Source of the DNA: Grimontia hollisae CIP 101886
Lineage (GTDB): Bacteria > Pseudomonadota > Gammaproteobacteria > Enterobacterales > Vibrionaceae
Reading direction: 5' to 3'
NCBI RefSeq assembly: GCF_000176515.1
Contig: NZ_ADAQ01000011.1
Span: 248,001 to 312,000 of the forward strand
Length of the DNA: 64,000 nt
A program made the translations under genes and the position numbers. Under the pieces are notes generated by a model. It ran no database searches. It was not told the DNA's origin and saw nothing but the letters and a program-made list of their open reading frames with translations. Below are positions 61,430 through 64,000 of this stretch, one piece after another; positions within the stretch are counted from its first letter, which is position 1; every line of letters starts with the position of its first letter.

Positions 61430-63199
61430 ATGGATAAAAAGAAACAGCGCTCGCTCGCCCAATGGCTCAAGGGGCAAAGCAAGCTAGGAAAAATCTGGCT
61501 AATGACAGCCATTGGACTGGCGTTTTTATCCGGCCTTTTTTTGGTCGCTCAGGCCGCTTTGCTCGCTAACATCCTTCATCAATTGATCATCGATAATGCC
61601 GACAAATCTGACCTCTGGTTGTCTTTTGTTGCACTTGGCATTGTTGTCTGTATCCGTGCACTGTGCAGTTGGGGGAAAGAGCAGGCAGGTTACCGTGCCG
61701 GGGAAGCCGTCCGTTTACACATTCGCCGGCTGATCCTCGATAAACTTCATACACTTGGCCCTGCTACTATTCAGGGGAAACCAGCGGGTACCTGGGCAAG
61801 TCTGGTGCTTGAACAAGTGGAAGAGATGCAGGATTTCTTCGCCCGTTATCTGCCACAGATGGCAATTGCAGTATTAATTCCCTTTATTATCCTGATTGCT
61901 GTTTTTCCTCTTAACTGGGCTGCCGGCCTGATCTTTCTTGTCACTGCCCCACTGGTGCCCTTCTTTATGGCCTTGGTGGGCATGGGCGCCGCAGATGCGA
62001 ACCGCCGCAACTTCAAAGCACTGCAACGCCTGTCAGGCCACTTTTATGACCGCCTCCGTGGCCTGTCTACAATCCGTTTGTTTGATCAGGCTGACGCAGA
62101 AAGCAATCTCCTTCGCGTCGCGTCCGATGATTTCAGAAAGCGCACCATGGAAGTGCTGCGTCTGGCATTTCTCTCTTCTGCCGTGCTGGAATTCTTTACT
62201 GCGCTCTCCATTGCTGTGACGGCGGTCTACTTTGGTTTCAGCTACATTGGAGAGCTGAACTTCGGCCACTATGGTATCGGAATTTCTCTGTTTATCGGCC
62301 TGTTTGTACTGGTACTGGCACCCGAGTTTTATCAGCCCCTGCGTGACCTGGGTACGTTTTACCATGCCAAAGCACAGGCTATTGGCGCCGCTGAATCAAT
62401 CGTGAATTTTCTGGAATCAGCCCCAGAACATCAGGCATCAGGTGACGTTAAGATTTCAGGCGATGCCATCTCAATCAGCGCCGATAATTTGGAAGTACTC
62501 AGTCCTGATGGCGTCGTACTGGCCGGTCCTATCAGCTTTACGATCCAATCTGGACAGAAAGTTGCCTTGGTGGGGCAAAGTGGCGCGGGTAAAACCAGCC
62601 TTATCAACGCGATTCTCGGCTTTCTCCCTTACCGTGGCAGTCTCACCATCAATGGCGTAGAACTGAATACTGCCGATCTGGCGTACTGGCGTAAACAGAT
62701 CAGTTGGGTAGGCCAGAATCCGCAACTTTTTCATGGCACCATCAAAGACAATATTTGCCTGGCTGTTCCCATGGCAACGGACGAACAAATCCAGCGCGTC
62801 GCGAAGGCAGCATACGCTGACGAGTTCATCCAGCGTCTGGAAAAAGGCATGGAACATTCCGTAGGTGATCGCGCGGCTGGCCTCTCTGTCGGTCAGGCGC
62901 AGCGTATTGCTGTTGCCCGTGCGCTACTTCAGGATGGGCGCTTTTGGTTGCTTGATGAACCAACCGCCAGTCTGGACGCCGCCAGTGAACGCTTAGTGAT
63001 GGAAAGCCTTGAGCGGGCAACCAGAGACACCACGACCTTGCTGGTCAGCCACCGTATCGACCAGTTGGGCAGCTGTGACAATATTTTGGTGATGCAAAAA
63101 GGCAAGCTGGTACAACAGGGCACTTTTGAGGCACTGAAACATGAAGGGGTCTTCGCAGAGATGATCCAGGCAGTAGACAGGAGCGATCTCGATGCGTGA
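61430..63199 (+). CDS. cydD: CydD, heterodimeric ABC exporter subunit for cytochrome bd assembly
   Basis: This 589-residue half-transporter has six membrane segments, then an ATPase domain with Walker A GQSGAGKTS, signature LSVGQAQR (Val for Gly) and Walker B FWLLDEPTASLD. CydDC exports glutathione or cysteine and is needed to assemble cytochrome bd. It overlaps cydC by eight bases, so the two are coupled. Confidence 0.96.
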   Translation: MDKKKQRSLAQWLKGQSKLGKIWLMTAIGLAFLSGLFLVAQAALLANILHQLIIDNADKSDLWLSFVALGIVVCIRALCSWGKEQAGYRAGEAVRLHIRRLILDKLHTLGPATIQGKPAGTWASLVLEQVEEMQDFFARYLPQMAIAVLIPFIILIAVFPLNWAAGLIFLVTAPLVPFFMALVGMGAADANRRNFKALQRLSGHFYDRLRGLSTIRLFDQADAESNLLRVASDDFRKRTMEVLRLAFLSSAVLEFFTALSIAVTAVYFGFSYIGELNFGHYGIGISLFIGLFVLVLAPEFYQPLRDLGTFYHAKAQAIGAAESIVNFLESAPEHQASGDVKISGDAISISADNLEVLSPDGVVLAGPISFTIQSGQKVALVGQSGAGKTSLINAILGFLPYRGSLTINGVELNTADLAYWRKQISWVGQNPQLFHGTIKDNICLAVPMATDEQIQRVAKAAYADEFIQRLEKGMEHSVGDRAAGLSVGQAQRIAVARALLQDGRFWLLDEPTASLDAASERLVMESLERATRDTTTLLVSHRIDQLGSCDNILVMQKGKLVQQGTFEALKHEGVFAEMIQAVDRSDLDA

Positions 63200-64000
63200 T
63201 TTGATCCCCTTTCTTAAACTTTATAAGAAACATTGGTTTGGCCTGTCACTGGGCATGCTGCTTTCGTTTGCCACCCTAGCGGCTGCGATTGGCCTCCTGA
63301 CACTTTCTGGGTGGTTTATTGCCGCATCAGCTGTCGCTGGCCTGCTCGCCACTCAGAACTTTAACTACATGCTTCCTGCAGCCGGTGTCCGAGGGTTTTC
63401 AATTGCACGTACCGCAGGTCGTTGGGGTGAGCGTGTCGTCAGTCACAACGCTACCTTCAAGCTTTTGGCAGACTTGCGTATTTTCTTCTTTAACCAACTG
63501 ACACCGCTGATTCCGGGTAGAGTGGGCAACCTTCGCGATGCCGACATCCTGAACCGGCTTGTGGCTGATGTTGATGCCATGGACCACGTCTATCTGCGTC
63601 TGGTCAGCCCACTGATTGTCGGCGTGCTGGGTATTTTGTGTATCAGCGGGTTCCTGTATTGGTTTGATCCGGTACTGGGCCTGACATTGGGTGTCATTCT
63701 GCTATCCCTGATATTAGTGCTGCCTGTGGTGTTTTACCGCTTGGGTAAGCCACATGGTGCAGAAATCACTAAAGCAAAATCAGAACTGCGTGTCTCTCTG
63801 CTCGACTGGTTACAAGGACATGCCGAACTGCAAATCTTTGGCGCCGCAGACCGTTACCGGGAACATACAGAAGAAGCAGAACAACGCTTGTTGGGCGCAC
63901 AACGTCAAATGGCGGGCATTACTGGTTTGGCTAACGGCGTGCTGTTAGCAGCCAACGGGCTGACCCTGGTATTTATGCTCTGGATAGCGGCTGATGGTGT
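63192..64000 (+). CDS. cydC: CydC, ABC exporter subunit (3' end outside window)
   Basis: The first 269 residues are visible: six-segment membrane domain starting MRDLIPFLKLYKKHWFG, with GLLTLSGWFIAASAVAG and GVRGFSIARTAGRWGERVVSH. The ATPase domain lies beyond the window. The ATG lies inside cydD (eight-base overlap), and the product pairs with CydD. Confidence 0.95.
   Translation, partial: MRDLIPFLKLYKKHWFGLSLGMLLSFATLAAAIGLLTLSGWFIAASAVAGLLATQNFNYMLPAAGVRGFSIARTAGRWGERVVSHNATFKLLADLRIFFFNQLTPLIPGRVGNLRDADILNRLVADVDAMDHVYLRLVSPLIVGVLGILCISGFLYWFDPVLGLTLGVILLSLILVLPVVFYRLGKPHGAEITKAKSELRVSLLDWLQGHAELQIFGAADRYREHTEEAEQRLLGAQRQMAGITGLANGVLLAANGLTLVFMLWIAADG

Overview
The window is a 64 kb stretch of a gammaproteobacterial chromosome. 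Protein sequences and gene order (psp/sap; cmk-rpsA-ihfB-lapA-lapB-pyrF; ftsK-lolA-rarA-serS; lrp|ald; trxB-cydD-cydC) point to the family Vibrionaceae. An Enterovibrio/Grimontia/Photobacterium-like member is my inference; the genus is not proven by anything seen here. There are no rRNA or tRNA genes, insertion sequences, phage genes or CRISPR arrays. Almost everything is core chromosome, so the interest lies in the spaces between core genes and in a few accessory operons.

Layout: (1) 1-7.75 kb, envelope stress and peptide transport: pspC-B-A facing pspF across a sigma-54 promoter, then the sapABCDF ABC operon. (2) 7.75-14.4 kb, all on the minus strand: aroA, cmk, rpsA, ihfB, lapA, lapB, pyrF. 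(3) 14.5-20.4 kb, minus strand: gyrA, serC, the xanthine permease xanP with a structured leader, and a possible 30-residue membrane peptide. (4) 20.4-21.1 kb, a 710-bp gap between gyrA and ubiG that holds a terminator-like hairpin, an 11-codon leader ORF, competing hairpins and a 33-residue hydrophobic small protein. (5) 21.1-26.7 kb: ubiG, a Gph/MupP-type phosphatase, then nrdA-nrdB-yfaE behind tandem NrdR-like boxes. (6) 26.8-34.7 kb: a CinA-like protein, TyrP, a DUF3943 protein, a cysB-methyltransferase-TSUP run, and an unknown membrane-anchored coiled-coil protein. (7) 34.7-38.6 kb, an accessory module: a DUF3100 membrane protein, a 149-residue membrane protein, an M20 amidohydrolase and a convergent CysB-like LysR regulator, with a T-N11-A palindrome before the operon. 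(8) 38.7-46.8 kb: LMW phosphatase, btuR, a YdjM-like membrane protein, a CBS protein, asmA, dcd, udk, mrp. (9) 47-64 kb: metG, an unknown protein behind a strong sigma-54 promoter facing an Aer-like chemoreceptor, serS, rarA, lolA, ftsK, lrp, ald, trxB, cydD and the start of cydC.

The best candidates for something undescribed are the gyrA-ubiG small-protein cassette, the DUF3100/149-aa/M20/LysR operon, and the sigma-54-driven unknown gene next to the Aer-like receptor. All coordinates and motifs were read by eye; family names rest on recognised sequence similarity, not on a database search.
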